The notes: generated by a model not told the origin, from the letters alone. A stretch of DNA of 64,000 bases from Actinomyces weissii (GCF_016598775.1 NZ_CP066802.1:1488001-1552000); one strand, 5' to 3'. Shown: positions 39,413 through 49,221, counted from the stretch's first letter. Numbers and translations: made by a program.

Positions 39413-40228
39413 TCAGCTGGCCGCCCCCACCACCGGAGCCACCACAACGCCCAACGAGCCCGCCCCCACATGCACCTCGGTGGCGGCGTCCACCGGAGCA
39501 CAAAGGGTGGTGGTGACGGTGGCTCCCCCGTCGTGCAGCGCCGTCCGCAGCTCGGCGAGCAGGTCCTCAGCCTCCTGCTGGGCCTGGGCGTGGTGCACGG
39601 CCACCCGCACCGGCACTGCCGGGGGCCGGGGGGTGCTGCCCTGGCCTACACCTGCGGCCTGCAGCGCCCGGGACAGCAGGTGCCTGCGGGCGCGGGCCGC
39701 GCCCCGCACTGTCTCCACCGCCTGGATGCCCGCCCCTGTGACCTGGAGGATGGGCCGCATACCCAGGGTGCCGCCCTTCAAGGCGGTGCCCCGGTCCAGG
39801 CGCCCGCCGCGGCTCAGCCGCCCCAGGTCACCGGCGAGCAGGAGCACGGTGGAGCGGGCGGCGCTCTCCCGGGCCAGGGCCTCCCCGCGGCGCAGGTCCG
39901 TGGCGGTCGCGGCGGCCAGGGCCGCGAAACCGATCCCGGCCCCGGCGCTGCCCGAGTCCAGCACGCGCACACGCCCGGAGTCCTGCCCCAGGGCGGCGGC
40001 AGCCAGGCGCGCGTTGTCCACGGTGCCGGACAGGGCGGCGGAGATGTGCACGGCCAGCACCTCGTCGGCCTGGCCCAGGGCGTGGCGGTAGGCCTCCTGC
40101 AGCTCGACGACGGCGGGCCGCGAGCTGGTCCCCTGCGCCACCGGCACCTCCACCACCGTTATCCCGGCCTCACGGGCCAGCGGGGCGGGCAGGCAGGCGG
40201 TGGAGTCAGTGACCACGGCAAGCGTCAT
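39413..40228 (-). CDS. DegV family fatty-acid-binding protein
   Basis: A 271-residue DegV-fold protein. It opens TLAVVTDSTACLPAPLAREAGITVVEVPV, with the ligand-binding Ser/Thr in HISAALSGTVDNARLAA and the later GRLDRGTALKGGTLGMRPILQV. Members bind fatty acids and act with fatty-acid kinases (FakA/FakB). No FakA gene is in the window. ATG 40228 is the start; a very long open frame reaching 42502 is antisense to the HerA-like gene and not real. Confidence 0.92.
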   Translation of the reverse strand: MTLAVVTDSTACLPAPLAREAGITVVEVPVAQGTSSRPAVVELQEAYRHALGQADEVLAVHISAALSGTVDNARLAAAALGQDSGRVRVLDSGSAGAGIGFAALAAATATDLRRGEALARESAARSTVLLLAGDLGRLSRGGRLDRGTALKGGTLGMRPILQVTGAGIQAVETVRGAARARRHLLSRALQAAGVGQGSTPRPPAVPVRVAVHHAQAQQEAEDLLAELRTALHDGGATVTTTLCAPVDAATEVHVGAGSLGVVVAPVVGAAS

Positions 40229-40351
40229 GGCTGCCAGCCTAGTGGTCCCCGGTGGCTGGTGCCCTGCGTCCGGGGAGCCAGCGACACCGGCTGGCGAGAC
40301 TCCTGCGCCAGCCTGGTCACAAGCCGCTGCGGCTCCCATACGATGTGAAGC

Positions 40352-42484
40352 ATGACTGACGCCAGCAAGGACATCGACATCGCCCGTCTCAAGGCTGAGG
40401 CCGCGCAGGCGGCCGCGGAGGCGGCCGCCGCCAAGGCCGCCGCCGCCCAGGCTGCCCTCGAAGCGGCTATGGCCGCCCAGGGGCAGGGCGCGCCACAGGC
40501 CCCCGCCGAGCCCGCAGAACCTGCTGAGCCCACCAAGCCGGAGGCTGCCGCCACAGCCGCAGAGACCGCCACGGAGGCGTCCACCGAGCAGGCCCCGGAG
40601 ACAGCCGCTGAGCAGCCCGCGGCTGAGGCGGCCAAGGAGGCCACACCCCCGGAGGCCCCGGCCGCTGCCACCCCCAGCCCCGCCGTCGACGCGGCTGGCG
40701 CACCACAGACCGCCCCCGCCGCCGTCGCCGCTGAGACGGCCCCTGCCCCGCAGGCCACCGTGAAGGCCAGCGGCTACGCCGAGACGGTCCGGGCGGGCTA
40801 CGACTTCGGCAAGGCCTTCCTGCCGGTGGGCACCTACCTGGAGACGGTGGAGGCGCCCGCCCCCGGCCAGGACCCCGCCCCCGTGCCCGGCCTGCAGATC
40901 GGGATCCCGCTGGGCCTGATGAACCGGCACGCCCTGGTGGCGGGGGCTACCGGAACCGGCAAGACCCGCACGCTGCAGCTGCTGGCCGAGGGCCTGTCCA
41001 ACGCCGGGGTGCCGGTGTTCCTCTCCGACATCAAGGGTGACCTGACGGGCCTGGCCGAGCCGGGCCAGGCCTCGGAGAAGCTGTCGGCCCGCACCACCGC
41101 CACCGGCCAGGACTGGAAGGGCCAGTCCTTCCCGGTGGAGCTGTTCACCCTGGGCGGCTCGGACAGCCCCACCGGGCAGGGCGCCCAGGGCACGCCTATC
41201 CGCACCACCGTCACCGAGTTCGGCCCGGTGCTGCTGGGCCGGGTCCTGGGCCTGAACGACACCCAGTCCTCCGCCCTGCAGCTGGTGTTCCACTGGGCGG
41301 ACCAGCAGGGCCTGGCCCTGATCGACCTCAAGGACCTGCGGGCGGTGGTGGACTACCTGACCAACACCGACGCAGGCAAGGAGGAGCTGCGGGTGATCGG
41401 TGGCGTCTCCGCCGCCACGGCCGGGGTGATCCTGCGTGAGGTGGCGGCCCTGGAGGCCGCTGGCGGCACCGCCTTCTTCGGGGAGCCCGCCCTGGACGTC
41501 AGGGACCTGCTGCGCCTGGCGCCCGACGGCCGCGGGGTCATCAGCTCCCTGGAGCTGGCCGATATCCAGTCCCAGGGGGTTATCTTCTCCACCTTCCTGA
41601 TGTGGCTGCTCGGTGAGCTCTTCGAGATCCTCCCGGAGGTGGGCGACCCGGACAAGCCCACCATGGTGTTTTTCTTTGACGAGGCCCACCTGCTGTTCAA
41701 CGGTGCCACCAACGCCTTCCTGGAGGCCGTCACCCGCACGGTGCGGCTGATCCGCTCCAAGGGCGTGGGCATCGTGTTCATCACCCAGTCCCCCACGGAT
41801 GTTCCCGACGCCGTGCTTGCGCAGCTGGGCTCGCGCGTCCAGCACGCCCTGCGCGCCCACACCCCGGCTGACGCCGCCAACCTCAAGAAGGCGGTGTCCA
41901 CCTTCCCGACCTCCCCCCTGGACCTGACCAAGGTGCTCACCAGCCTGGGCACGGGACAGGCCGTGGTCTCCGTGCTGGACCAGAAGGGCCGCCCGGCGCC
42001 GGTGACCGCCGTCGTCGTCAACGCCCCCGCCGCCGTGATGGGGCCCGCCCAGCCGGCAACGGTCTCCCAGCTGCTCAACAGCTCCCCCCTGCGGGACCGC
42101 TACACCACGGCGGTGGACAACGAGTCCGCCTTCGAGCTGCTGGCCCAGCGCCTGGCGGACGAGCAGGCCGCCGCTCAGGCCGCCAAGGAGGAGGCTGAGC
42201 GGGCGGCCGCGGAGGCCAAGGCCGCGGCGGAGGCGGAGAAGGCCGCCAAGAAGGAGGCCGAGCGCCAGGCCGCCGCCTTGGAGAAGGAGGCCGAGCGGAT
42301 GCGCCGCGAGCAGCAGAAGCAGGCCGAGCGCATGCAGCGTGAGGCCGAGAAGGCGGCGGAGCGGCAGCGGCGTGAGGCGGAGCGGGCGGCGGAGCGCCGC
42401 AACCGGGAGATCGAGAAGACGATCGGCTCGGTAGGCCGCCAGATCACCCGCTCGATCCTGGGCAACATCCTGCGCGGCCGCTGA
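40352..42484 (+). CDS. HerA-like/DUF853 ATPase with Ala/Glu-rich ends
   Basis: A 710-residue P-loop ATPase of the HerA/FtsK superfamily (DUF853, YjgR-like). Walker A is HALVAGATGTGKTRTLQLL, then VPVFLSDIKGDL; Walker B is KPTMVFFFDEAHLLF, followed by FITQSPTDVPDAVLAQLGSRVQHALRAHTP. Residues 1-140 are Ala/Glu-rich, and residues 580-690 form a charged coiled coil (ERMRREQQKQAERMQREAE). The partner and cargo are unknown. It is single, ATG at 40352, and followed by array 4. Confidence 0.9.
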   Translation: MTDASKDIDIARLKAEAAQAAAEAAAAKAAAAQAALEAAMAAQGQGAPQAPAEPAEPAEPTKPEAAATAAETATEASTEQAPETAAEQPAAEAAKEATPPEAPAAATPSPAVDAAGAPQTAPAAVAAETAPAPQATVKASGYAETVRAGYDFGKAFLPVGTYLETVEAPAPGQDPAPVPGLQIGIPLGLMNRHALVAGATGTGKTRTLQLLAEGLSNAGVPVFLSDIKGDLTGLAEPGQASEKLSARTTATGQDWKGQSFPVELFTLGGSDSPTGQGAQGTPIRTTVTEFGPVLLGRVLGLNDTQSSALQLVFHWADQQGLALIDLKDLRAVVDYLTNTDAGKEELRVIGGVSAATAGVILREVAALEAAGGTAFFGEPALDVRDLLRLAPDGRGVISSLELADIQSQGVIFSTFLMWLLGELFEILPEVGDPDKPTMVFFFDEAHLLFNGATNAFLEAVTRTVRLIRSKGVGIVFITQSPTDVPDAVLAQLGSRVQHALRAHTPADAANLKKAVSTFPTSPLDLTKVLTSLGTGQAVVSVLDQKGRPAPVTAVVVNAPAAVMGPAQPATVSQLLNSSPLRDRYTTAVDNESAFELLAQRLADEQAAAQAAKEEAERAAAEAKAAAEAEKAAKKEAERQAAALEKEAERMRREQQKQAERMQREAEKAAERQRREAERAAERRNREIEKTIGSVGRQITRSILGNILRGR

Positions 42485-42498
42485 TCCCGCCCTCGTCA

Positions 42499-42544
42499 TC
42501 ACCGGTCTCGCGAGACCGGGACATATGTACCGCGAGACCGGTGA
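42499..42544. repeat. Palindromic 22-bp repeat, array 4
   Basis: The shortest array: TCACCGGTCTCGCG, an 18-base centre (AGACCGGGACATATGTAC), then CGCGAGACCGGTGA. The outer arms form a perfect 14-bp inverted repeat. It lies 15 bp after the HerA-like gene, which is convergent with leuS, so it could also end transcription. Confidence 0.85.
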
Positions 42545-42805
42545 GGACGATTGTTTTTGAGCGGTTTATGAGCGCTTGCTGACGCTTTGGACGGCGCTGC
42601 TCAGCACCCAGCTGCGGCGTCGCCCGTGTTACGCGCGAGGGCCTACCCAGCCGGGGCAGAAGACAGCGGCAACCAGCAGCAGCCCCGGCTGGTGCGGGCC
42701 TCCCCGGGCCCAGGCAGCCGACGCCGCCCAGCCTCAACTACCCACGCCGTCTAGCCTCAGACGCCGCCCAGCCTCGGCCAGCCACGCCCGTCCAGCCTCA
42801 GCCGG
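42545..42805. other. Gap after leuS with 15-bp repeats
   Basis: No gene is seen here. Four imperfect copies of ACGCCGCCCAGCCTC occur at 42721, 42744, 42761 and 42784, immediately downstream of the leuS stop. Their meaning is unclear. Confidence 0.5.
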
Positions 42806-45751
42806 TCACTCCGGGACGATGGACACCAGACCCGGGGCGCGCACGATCACCTTGCGCACGCCGCGCCCGTCCAGGGCCCGCAGCACGCCCGGGGCGGCCA
42901 GGGCCAGCTTCTCCAGCTCGGAGGGATCGATGCCGGGGTCCACCTCCAGGCGGTCGCGGACCTTGCCCTTGACCTGCACCACACAGGTGACCGACTCGGC
43001 CACCAGCAGGGACTCGTCCTCCACCTGCGGGAATGGCTCGCGGGCCAGGGACTGGCTGTGCCCCAGCCGCTGCCACAGCTCCTCACAGATGTGCGGGGCC
43101 ACCGGCGCAGTCATCAGCACCAGCGCCTCCACGGCCTCGCGCGGCACCTGCGCCAGGGAGGTGAGGTGGTTGTTGAGCACGATCAGCTTGGCGACCGCGG
43201 TGTTCATCCGCAGCCCCTCGTAGTCCTCCCGCACCCCCACGGTGGTGCGCGCCACCAGGCGGCGGGTCTCCAGGTCAGCGGGCTCGTCCACCACGGTGGT
43301 CCGCCCGGTGGCCTCGTCCACCACGTTGCGCCACAGACGCTGCAGGAAGCGCTGGGAGCCGGCCACGGCGCGCGTGTCCCAGGGGCGGTCCTGGTCCAAG
43401 GGCCCCATGCTCATCTCGTAGACGCGGAAGGTGTCGGCCCCGTAGGCCTCGTACATGTCGTCGGGGGTGACGATGTTCTTCAGGCTCTTGCCCATCTTGC
43501 CGTACTCGCGGGTGACCTCCTGGCCCTGCCAGGTGAAGCCGGTGGCCTCATCTCCCTGGACCTCCTCAGCGGGCACGTACTGCCCGCGGGCGTCCTTGTA
43601 GGCCCAGGCCTGCACGTAGCCCTGGTTGAACAGCCGGTGGTAGGGCTCCGAGGAGGACACGAAGCCCAGGTCGAACAGCACCTTGTGCCAGAAGCGGGAG
43701 TACAGCAGGTGCAGCACCGCGTGCTCCACACCCCCGACGTACAGGTCGGTGCCCCCGGAGGTGTTGCCCGCCTCAGGGCGCGGCCCCATCCAGTAGGCCT
43801 CGTTGGCCGGGTCGATCAGCTGCTGGTCGTCGGTGGGGTCCACGTAGCGCATCTCGTACCAGCACGAGCCCGCCCACTGGGGCATCGTGTTGGTCTCGCG
43901 GCGATAGACCTTGGGGCCATCCCCCAGGTCCAGCTCCACCTTGACCCAGTCCTCGGCCTTGCCCAGCGGCGGCTCGGGGCTGGAGGCGGCGTCGTCAGGG
44001 TCGTAGGAGCGCGGCGAGTAGTCGGTGACCTCCGGCAGCTCGACGGGCAGCATGGACTCGGGCAGGGCGTGCACGCCCCCCTCCTCGTCCCAGACCACCG
44101 GGAAGGGCTCGCCCCAGTAGCGCTGGCGGCTGAATAGCCAGTCGCGCAGGCGGTAGGTGACGGCGCCGCGTCCGGTCCCCTGGGACTCCAGCCAGGCGGT
44201 CATGGCGGCCTTGGCCTCGTCCTTGCTCAGGCCGTCCAGGCTGATCTCGGCGTTCGCGGAGTCCACGGCCACGCCGTCGCCGGTGAAGGCGCCCGCGCTC
44301 AGGTCCACGCTGCGGGGGTCCTCGGCGGGGCCGATGGTCTGGACGACGTCCAGGTCGTACTTGCGGGCGAAGGCCCAGTCACGCTCGTCGTGGGCGGGCA
44401 CGGCCATGATCGCGCCGGTGCCGTAGCCCATCAGCACGTAGTCGGCCACGAAGATCGGCACCCGCTTGCCGTTTACCGGGTTCAGGCCGAACAGGCCGGT
44501 GAACACGCCGGTCTTGGTGCGGCCCTCGTCGGTGCGCTCGGCCTCGGTGGCGCTGGCCGCGTAGGCCCGGTAGGCGGCGACGGCGTCGGCGGGCGTGGCG
44601 TGACCGTCCTTCCATGCCTCACGGGTACCTGCGGGCCAGGCGGCGGGCACGGTCAGACCGCTGGCGGCGGTGGCCTCCAGCGCGCCCAGCAGAGGGTGCT
44701 CGGGGGCCACGACCATGAAGGTCGCGCCAAAGAGCGTGTCCGGACGGGTGGTGTACACGGTCAGGTCGGTGACGGCGCTGCCTGCCGCGGCGGCGCCGTC
44801 GACGGCGAAGGTGACCTCGGCGCCCTCAGAGCGGCCGATCCAGTTGCGCTGCATGGAGCGGACCTTCTCGGGCCAGTCCACGGTGTCCAGGTCGTCAGCC
44901 AGGCGGTCGGCGTAGGCGGTGATGCGCATCATCCACTGGCGCAGGTTGCGCTTGAAGACAGGGTAGTTGCCACGCTCGGAGCGGCCCTCAGCGGTGACCT
45001 CCTCATTGGCCAGCACGGTGCCCAGGCCCGGGCACCAGTTCACAGGGGCGTCGGAGACGTAGGCCAGACGGAAGGAGTCGATCACCGCAGCCCGCTCCCG
45101 CGCGTCCAGCTCCGCCCAGGGGCGGCCGGAGGGCACCGCCACCTCACCGGCAGCCAGCTTGGCCTCCAGCTCGGCCACGGGCCGGGCGGCGCCCAGGCCA
45201 CGGCCGTCACGGCGGGGGGCGGTCGGGTCGAACCAGGAGCCGAAGACCTGCAGGAAGATCCACTGGGTCCAGCGCACGTAGTCCACGTCAATGGTCTGCA
45301 CGGAGCGGCGCGAGTCGTGGGACAGGCCCAGGCGGCGCAGCTGACGGCGCATGTTGGCGATATTGGCCTCGGTGGAGATACGCGGGTGCTGCCCGGTCTG
45401 CACCGCGTACTGCTCAGCAGGCAGCCCGAAGGCGTCATACCCCATCGTGTACAGCACGTTCTTGCCCGTCATGCGGGTGAAGCGGGCCACTACGTCGGTA
45501 GCGATGTAGCCCAGCGGGTGGCCCACGTGCAGGCCCTTGCCCGAGGGGTAGGGGAACATGTCCAGCAGGAAGAACTTCTCCTTGGAGGCCTCCGGGCCGG
45601 CGAGGCTGCCCACGGGGTTGTCGCTGTGGAAGGTCCCCTCCGCCTCCCAGCGGTCCTGCCAGGTGGTCTCGATGGAGTCCGCCAGGGCCGCGGTGTAGCG
45701 GTAGGGGGTGGGGTTCTCGGCGCTGGGGGTGGGCTGCGCGTCCTGCGTCAT
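42806..45751 (-). CDS. leuS: Leucyl-tRNA synthetase
   Basis: A class I aminoacyl-tRNA synthetase that charges tRNA-Leu. The HIGH-type motif is [17 protein letters not shown] and the KMSKS-type loop is [12 protein letters not shown]. The editing domain (CP1) lies roughly between residues 260 and 460, including [21 protein letters not shown] and [16 protein letters not shown]. The anticodon-binding and C-terminal domains are complete. I chose ATG 45751, with GAAGAG upstream, giving 981 residues; the frame runs on to 46123 through repeat sequence. No T-box leader is evident. Confidence 0.97.
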   Translation of the reverse strand: MTQDAQPTPSAENPTPYRYTAALADSIETTWQDRWEAEGTFHSDNPVGSLAGPEASKEKFFLLDMFPYPSGKGLHVGHPLGYIATDVVARFTRMTGKNVLYTMGYDAFGLPAEQYAVQTGQHPRISTEANIANMRRQLRRLGLSHDSRRSVQTIDVDYVRWTQWIFLQVFGSWFDPTAPRRDGRGLGAARPVAELEAKLAAGEVAVPSGRPWAELDARERAAVIDSFRLAYVSDAPVNWCPGLGTVLANEEVTAEGRSERGNYPVFKRNLRQWMMRITAYADRLADDLDTVDWPEKVRSMQRNWIGRSEGAEVTFAVDGAAAAGSAVTDLTVYTTRPDTLFGATFMVVAPEHPLLGALEATAASGLTVPAAWPAGTREAWKDGHATPADAVAAYRAYAASATEAERTDEGRTKTGVFTGLFGLNPVNGKRVPIFVADYVLMGYGTGAIMAVPAHDERDWAFARKYDLDVVQTIGPAEDPRSVDLSAGAFTGDGVAVDSANAEISLDGLSKDEAKAAMTAWLESQGTGRGAVTYRLRDWLFSRQRYWGEPFPVVWDEEGGVHALPESMLPVELPEVTDYSPRSYDPDDAASSPEPPLGKAEDWVKVELDLGDGPKVYRRETNTMPQWAGSCWYEMRYVDPTDDQQLIDPANEAYWMGPRPEAGNTSGGTDLYVGGVEHAVLHLLYSRFWHKVLFDLGFVSSSEPYHRLFNQGYVQAWAYKDARGQYVPAEEVQGDEATGFTWQGQEVTREYGKMGKSLKNIVTPDDMYEAYGADTFRVYEMSMGPLDQDRPWDTRAVAGSQRFLQRLWRNVVDEATGRTTVVDEPADLETRRLVARTTVGVREDYEGLRMNTAVAKLIVLNNHLTSLAQVPREAVEALVLMTAPVAPHICEELWQRLGHSQSLAREPFPQVEDESLLVAESVTCVVQVKGKVRDRLEVDPGIDPSELEKLALAAPGVLRALDGRGVRKVIVRAPGLVSIVPE

Positions 45752-45934
45752 CCGAGGGCTCTCTTCCGTGCTCGTGGCCTGGGCTGCCTGCCGGGCGGCC
45801 CGCGTCCAGCCGCCCGGGCGGGGCGGAGGCGCGTGCTGCACGGCTACAGGTTCCACACTAGTGCCCTGGCTGGAGCGGCCTGCTGGGCTGCCACAGGCTG
45901 GGAGGGAGGCACAGGTCACTGCCCCGGACAGGGG

Positions 45935-46031
45935 CTGATGGACGACGGCGGCGGGTGGGAGCTGGGGATGCTCAAGAAGGACGGGGGCCGCGACGTCGTC
46001 ATCGCTGGTGCTGGAGCGCGACCGACCCCAC
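45935..46031. repeat. Flank of array 5 shared with the 24.7-kb composite
   Basis: This sequence (GACGACGGCGG ... GCTGGGGATGCTCAAG ... CGACGTCGTC ... GGTGCTGGAGCGCGACC) matches, in inverted orientation, the interior between arrays 3a and 3b. It ends at the DnaA box that starts array 5. It shows the repeat family is larger than the 22-bp units alone. Confidence 0.65.
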
Positions 46032-46156
46032 TTATCCACAGGCCTCACCGGTCTCGTGAGCCATATGTCCCGGTCTCGCGAGACCGGGACATCGGTACCG
46101 CGAGACCGGGACATATGCACCACGAGTTCGGTAAGGATGACCTTATCTGTGGATAA
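46032..46156. repeat. Palindromic 22-bp repeat, array 5, bounded by inverted DnaA boxes
   Basis: This 125-bp element begins with TTATCCACA (46032-46040) and ends with TGTGGATAA (46148-46156), two perfect and inverted DnaA-box sequences. In between are five repeat units of both orientations arranged around a central palindrome, CCGGTCTCGCGAGACCGG (46070-46087). It is the most complete copy of the family. Confidence 0.88.
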
Positions 46157-46619
46157 CTCGAGTGGTTTTGGCAGCTACCGGTGGCTTCTCGACGACGGTA
46201 GCGCTCGCTGGGCGCGGAGCCTGCGGGAAAGGACGGGAGGGATGGTGCCGGGCCGGACAAGGCGGTCGGGCGGCAGGGCCGTCAAGGCCAGCAGTCAGTC
46301 GAACGGGTGTCGCCGAAGGCTCGCTCTGCCAGACCCAGCCCGTGGAACGGCGACTGGGCGGGGCATCGAGGGCGACTTACCTAGCCAGGCCCCTGATGGC
46401 ACACACGGGGAGCAGCACCTCAGAGGCCGGATCCGAGTTTCAGGTAGCAATCACGTCCAATGTTCTAGAACACACCTCGACGTGAGCGCTTCACCCACCC
46501 GGGGTAAACGTGCCACGACGACGTCGCTGCACACCCCACGCCCCGTTCCCTAACACCTGGAAGCCGGAGACACTGAGATCCCGACACCAGCCGGGTTCCA
46601 ATATGTGCGGCAGGACTCC
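46157..46619. other. Intergenic DNA between array 5 and IS30 remnant
   Basis: The first 45 bp (CTCGAGTGG ... CTACCGGTGGCTTC ... TCGACGACGG) resemble the outer flank of array 3b. Beyond that no gene or motif is recognised. Composition drops to slightly lower GC near 46440-46480. Confidence 0.45.
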
Positions 46620-46871
46620 CACCACCTTGCTGAGGGACTCCCTGCACGGTCGACCGTGATACATCCCGGGCCTGGGAGCCAGGAAGCCTATACCACCAGC
46701 AAGCCGCCAGCCGCCGTAGCCGGTACGTGACCCGTTGCCTGGAGGCCCACGCCCAGCACCTGCTCAACAAGCGCCCCCGCAAGACCCTAGGCTGGCTGGG
46801 CCACACCAGCAGAAAAACTCAACGAGCTACTGCAAATACACAGCAACAAACCCCTCGCACTCACCCCCTGA
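46620..46871 (+). mobile_element. IS30-family transposase remnant
   Basis: A broken transposase. About 46643-46720 resembles the N-terminal helix-turn-helix region (CTVDRDTSRAW ... YHQQAASRR). It is joined directly to the C-terminal end, LLNKRPRKTLGW (46769-46795 region). A one-base frameshift follows, then TPAEKLNELLQIHSNKPLA and a stop at 46869-46871. The catalytic core between the two parts is missing. The RPRKTLGW ... TPAEKLNELL ending is diagnostic of IS30 transposases. Terminal inverted repeats are not obvious. Confidence 0.78.
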
Positions 46872-46886
46872 AACCACCGCATTAGT

Positions 46887-46955
46887 CTTACCTAACCGAT
46901 CTCGTGAGCCATATGTCCCGGTCTCGCGGTACCGATGTCCCGGTCTCGCGAGAAC
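46887..46955. repeat. Palindromic 22-bp repeat, array 6
   Basis: TTACCTAACCGATCTCGTG, AGCCATATGTCCCGG, TCTCGCGGTACCGATGTCCC, then GGTCTCGCGAGA. It lies 16 bp past the IS30 remnant's stop codon and just downstream of the HIT gene. Same orientation and unit order as array 2. Confidence 0.85.
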
Positions 46956-46986
46956 GGGGCGGGGCGGGGGCGGCACCAGCTGGGCG

Positions 46987-47430
46987 TCAGCGCAGGGCGG
47001 CGGAGCCCAGGGCGGGCGGCACGTAAGCCTGCCAGCCGTCAGCCACGAGACCGGCCCGCAGCCGCTCCATGGCCGCGTCCAGCTCCGCGCCGGTGGCCGC
47101 ACGGGCGGATGAGAGCGCCACGTCAGCAGCGCTGTGTAGGGGCAGCACGTGGACGTGCAGGTGCGGCACGTCCAGGCCCACCACCATGATCCCCGGGCGC
47201 ACGGCGTCGAAGACCCGCAGCTGCGTGGCGGCGATCCGCCGGGCCACCACCGCCAGGTGCGCCACCACCGCCTCGGAGGCGTCAGTGAAGGACTCAACCT
47301 CGGCGCGCGGCACCACCAGCACGTGTCCCTCGGACTGGGGCTCAATGGTCGCGAAGGCCACGCAGACCTCGTCAGCCCACACGAAACGGCCCGGGATCTC
47401 CCCGTCAATGATCTTGGTGAAGACGCTCAT
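46987..47430 (-). CDS. HIT family hydrolase
   Basis: A 147-residue histidine-triad nucleotide-binding protein. The catalytic motif is HLHVHVLP near residue 100. The N-terminus (SVFTKIIDGEIPGRFVWADEVCVAFATIEPQSEGHVLVVPR) is typical of the HinT branch, which hydrolyses purine nucleoside phosphoramidates. In related genomes a HIT gene usually lies between rsmE and phoH; here that slot is empty and this copy may be the relocated one. Confidence 0.93.
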   Translation of the reverse strand: MSVFTKIIDGEIPGRFVWADEVCVAFATIEPQSEGHVLVVPRAEVESFTDASEAVVAHLAVVARRIAATQLRVFDAVRPGIMVVGLDVPHLHVHVLPLHSAADVALSSARAATGAELDAAMERLRAGLVADGWQAYVPPALGSAALR

Positions 47431-47510
47431 ACGCCGAGCATAGGGGCTCCGACCCGCCCCCGCCGGAGGTCAGGCGGACCGGTCCCCGAGCCACCGCCCC
47501 TACGCGCCGC

Positions 47511-48338
47511 TCAGGCCAGGAGCCACAGGGAGCCCGGCGGCACCGTGGCCGGGCACTCCCCCACAGCAGCCTCCTCCGGCCCACCGTCGCGGATGATGAC
47601 GACGGCGCCCCCGCCGCCGCAGGCGGAGCCTGCCCTCGTCGTCTCCCCCGCACCAGCTGACCTCTTACGGCTCCGTTCACGCCCCTGGGGCGCAACCTGC
47701 CCCAGTCCCTCGCCACGGCTGGCACCCCCTGCCTCGCTGCGGCCGACCAGCCGCACGGGCGTGTCCAGCCCGATGCCCGCAGCCTCCAGGGCCACCAGCA
47801 GCCGGGGGTCGTCAGCTATCCGGGCCACCACGCCCACCTCGCCGTCCTCCAGGGACTCCAGGGGGCGCAGGCGCGGCTGGGTGAGGGTTCCGTCGGCCTG
47901 GGGTATCGGGTCGCCGTGGGGGTCGCGCACGGGGTGGCCCAGCGCGGCGTCCAGGCGCTCCAGCAACCGGTCGGAGACCGCGTGCTCCAGCACCTCGGCC
48001 TCCGCGTGCACCTCGTCCCAGCCGAAGCCCAGTACCTGCACCAGGTAGGTCTCCAGCAGCCGGTGGCGCCGGATCTGGCCGACTGCCCGCTCCCGGCCCG
48101 TCTCTGAGAGCGTGACCGCCCGGTAGGGCTCATGCTCCAGCAGCCCGGCCTCCACCAGGCGGGAGACGGTCTCGGAGGCCGTGGAGGCAGCCACTCCCAG
48201 GCGGGAGGCCAGCCCGGTCACGGAGGCCCCGGGCCCACCCCACTCGCAGGCGGCCCACACGGCCTTGAGGTAGTCCTCAGCCACCTGGGAGCCTGCCAGG
48301 TCGCTACGTCCGCTCCGGCTGGGGCCTTTAGCCGCCAT
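47511..48338 (-). CDS. MntR/DtxR-family metal-dependent repressor
   Basis: A 275-residue metalloregulator. Residues 15-75 are the winged helix (VAEDYLKAVWAACEWGG ... VTGLASRLGVAASTASETVSRLVEAGLLEHEPY). The dimer and metal domain reads RRHRLLETYLVQVLGFGWDEVHAEAEVLEHAVSD. Where DtxR has Cys (CxxEH) this protein has Glu (EVLEH), the ligand set of manganese-type regulators such as MntR. The C-terminal SH3-like FeoA domain is interrupted by a 35-residue Arg/Gly-rich insert. Its targets are not nearby. Confidence 0.88.
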   Translation of the reverse strand: MAAKGPSRSGRSDLAGSQVAEDYLKAVWAACEWGGPGASVTGLASRLGVAASTASETVSRLVEAGLLEHEPYRAVTLSETGRERAVGQIRRHRLLETYLVQVLGFGWDEVHAEAEVLEHAVSDRLLERLDAALGHPVRDPHGDPIPQADGTLTQPRLRPLESLEDGEVGVVARIADDPRLLVALEAAGIGLDTPVRLVGRSEAGGASRGEGLGQVAPQGRERSRKRSAGAGETTRAGSACGGGGAVVIIRDGGPEEAAVGECPATVPPGSLWLLA

Positions 48339-48359
48339 GTTCCCGCCTCCCCACGCCTC

Positions 48360-49097
48360 TCAGCGCAGCACCAGTAGCCACTTGTCCCAGAATCCCACCA
48401 CGACCACCGCGACGATAAGCAGGTAGCTGGCGCCTACCAGCCACCAGCGCCACCGCAGCAGGGCGACGGCGGTGCCGCGGTCCAGTGGCAGGTGCCCGCC
48501 GTCGGCGGCCCGCGCCCAGGTGTGCCAGGCCACCGGGACCACGGCCGCCCAGATGACCATGCAGTAGGGGCACAGCTTGTGGAAGGTCAGCACGGACACC
48601 CCCAGGAACCAGGCCACGAAGCCTGCTCCCCCTACGCACCCGGCCACGAGCGCCCACCAGACCCAGCGGGGCAGGCGCACCCCGGTGGCCAGCAGCGCCC
48701 CGCTCATGATGACGGCGGTGAAGGCCATGCCCCCCAGGAAGGAGTTGGGCACGCCCAGGAGGTTGCCCTGCCACACGTTCAGGGAGGCGCCGCAGGAGAC
48801 CAGCGGGTTGACGTCGCAGGCAAGGTCCGCCGTGGGGTTGCGCAGCTGGGTGAGCTCGGCCAGCATCAGCTCCCAGCTGGCGGCTAGCCCCAGCAGCCCG
48901 CACAGGACCAGCAGCAGCCCGTAGGAGCGGGGGGCGCCGCCTCGGGCCAGGGGCCCGCTGTCAGGGGCCTCGGAGTCGCTGCTGCCGTAGACGGGGACGG
49001 CCTGGGCGGCTTGCGCGGCCTGGGCGGAGGCGAGGTAGGCCTCCAGCTCCTCCTCGCTCATGGCGTCGATCTCGGCCTCTGTAGGCACATGGGCCAT
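48360..49097 (-). CDS. Vitamin K epoxide reductase (VKOR) family protein
   Basis: A membrane thiol oxidoreductase that reoxidises a periplasm-facing disulfide-forming partner using quinone. About five helices; the conserved cysteines are in DLACDVNPLVSCGASL and the CxxC active site in HKLCPYCMVIW. A 75-residue cytoplasmic N-terminus is acidic with Ala/Gln repeats. I chose ATG 49097 after GAGGGAGGG; upstream in-frame ATGs are possible. In Actinomyces oris, VKOR supports MdbA-driven oxidative folding of pilins; no MdbA gene is in this window. Confidence 0.92.
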   Translation of the reverse strand: MAHVPTEAEIDAMSEEELEAYLASAQAAQAAQAVPVYGSSDSEAPDSGPLARGGAPRSYGLLLVLCGLLGLAASWELMLAELTQLRNPTADLACDVNPLVSCGASLNVWQGNLLGVPNSFLGGMAFTAVIMSGALLATGVRLPRWVWWALVAGCVGGAGFVAWFLGVSVLTFHKLCPYCMVIWAAVVPVAWHTWARAADGGHLPLDRGTAVALLRWRWWLVGASYLLIVAVVVVGFWDKWLLVLR

Positions 49098-49221
49098 GCG
49101 GCGTCCCTCCCTCATGCTTGCCGGTTGCATCGGCGGCTCCATTGTGCCCCATCGGCCGCCTTGGAATCCGCAGGGTCCGGGCCCGTGAGTCCCTGGTCCG
49201 GTCCCACGGCCCCCAGGCCGG

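Noticed and set aside
40300..42502. Extension of the degV frame to 1029 residues
   Set aside because: The added part is antisense to the HerA-like ATPase, low complexity, and degV has a good start at 40228.
45752..46123. Extension of leuS through repeat array 5
   Set aside because: The extra sequence is derived from palindromic repeats, and the ATG at 45751 gives a normal LeuS N-terminus.
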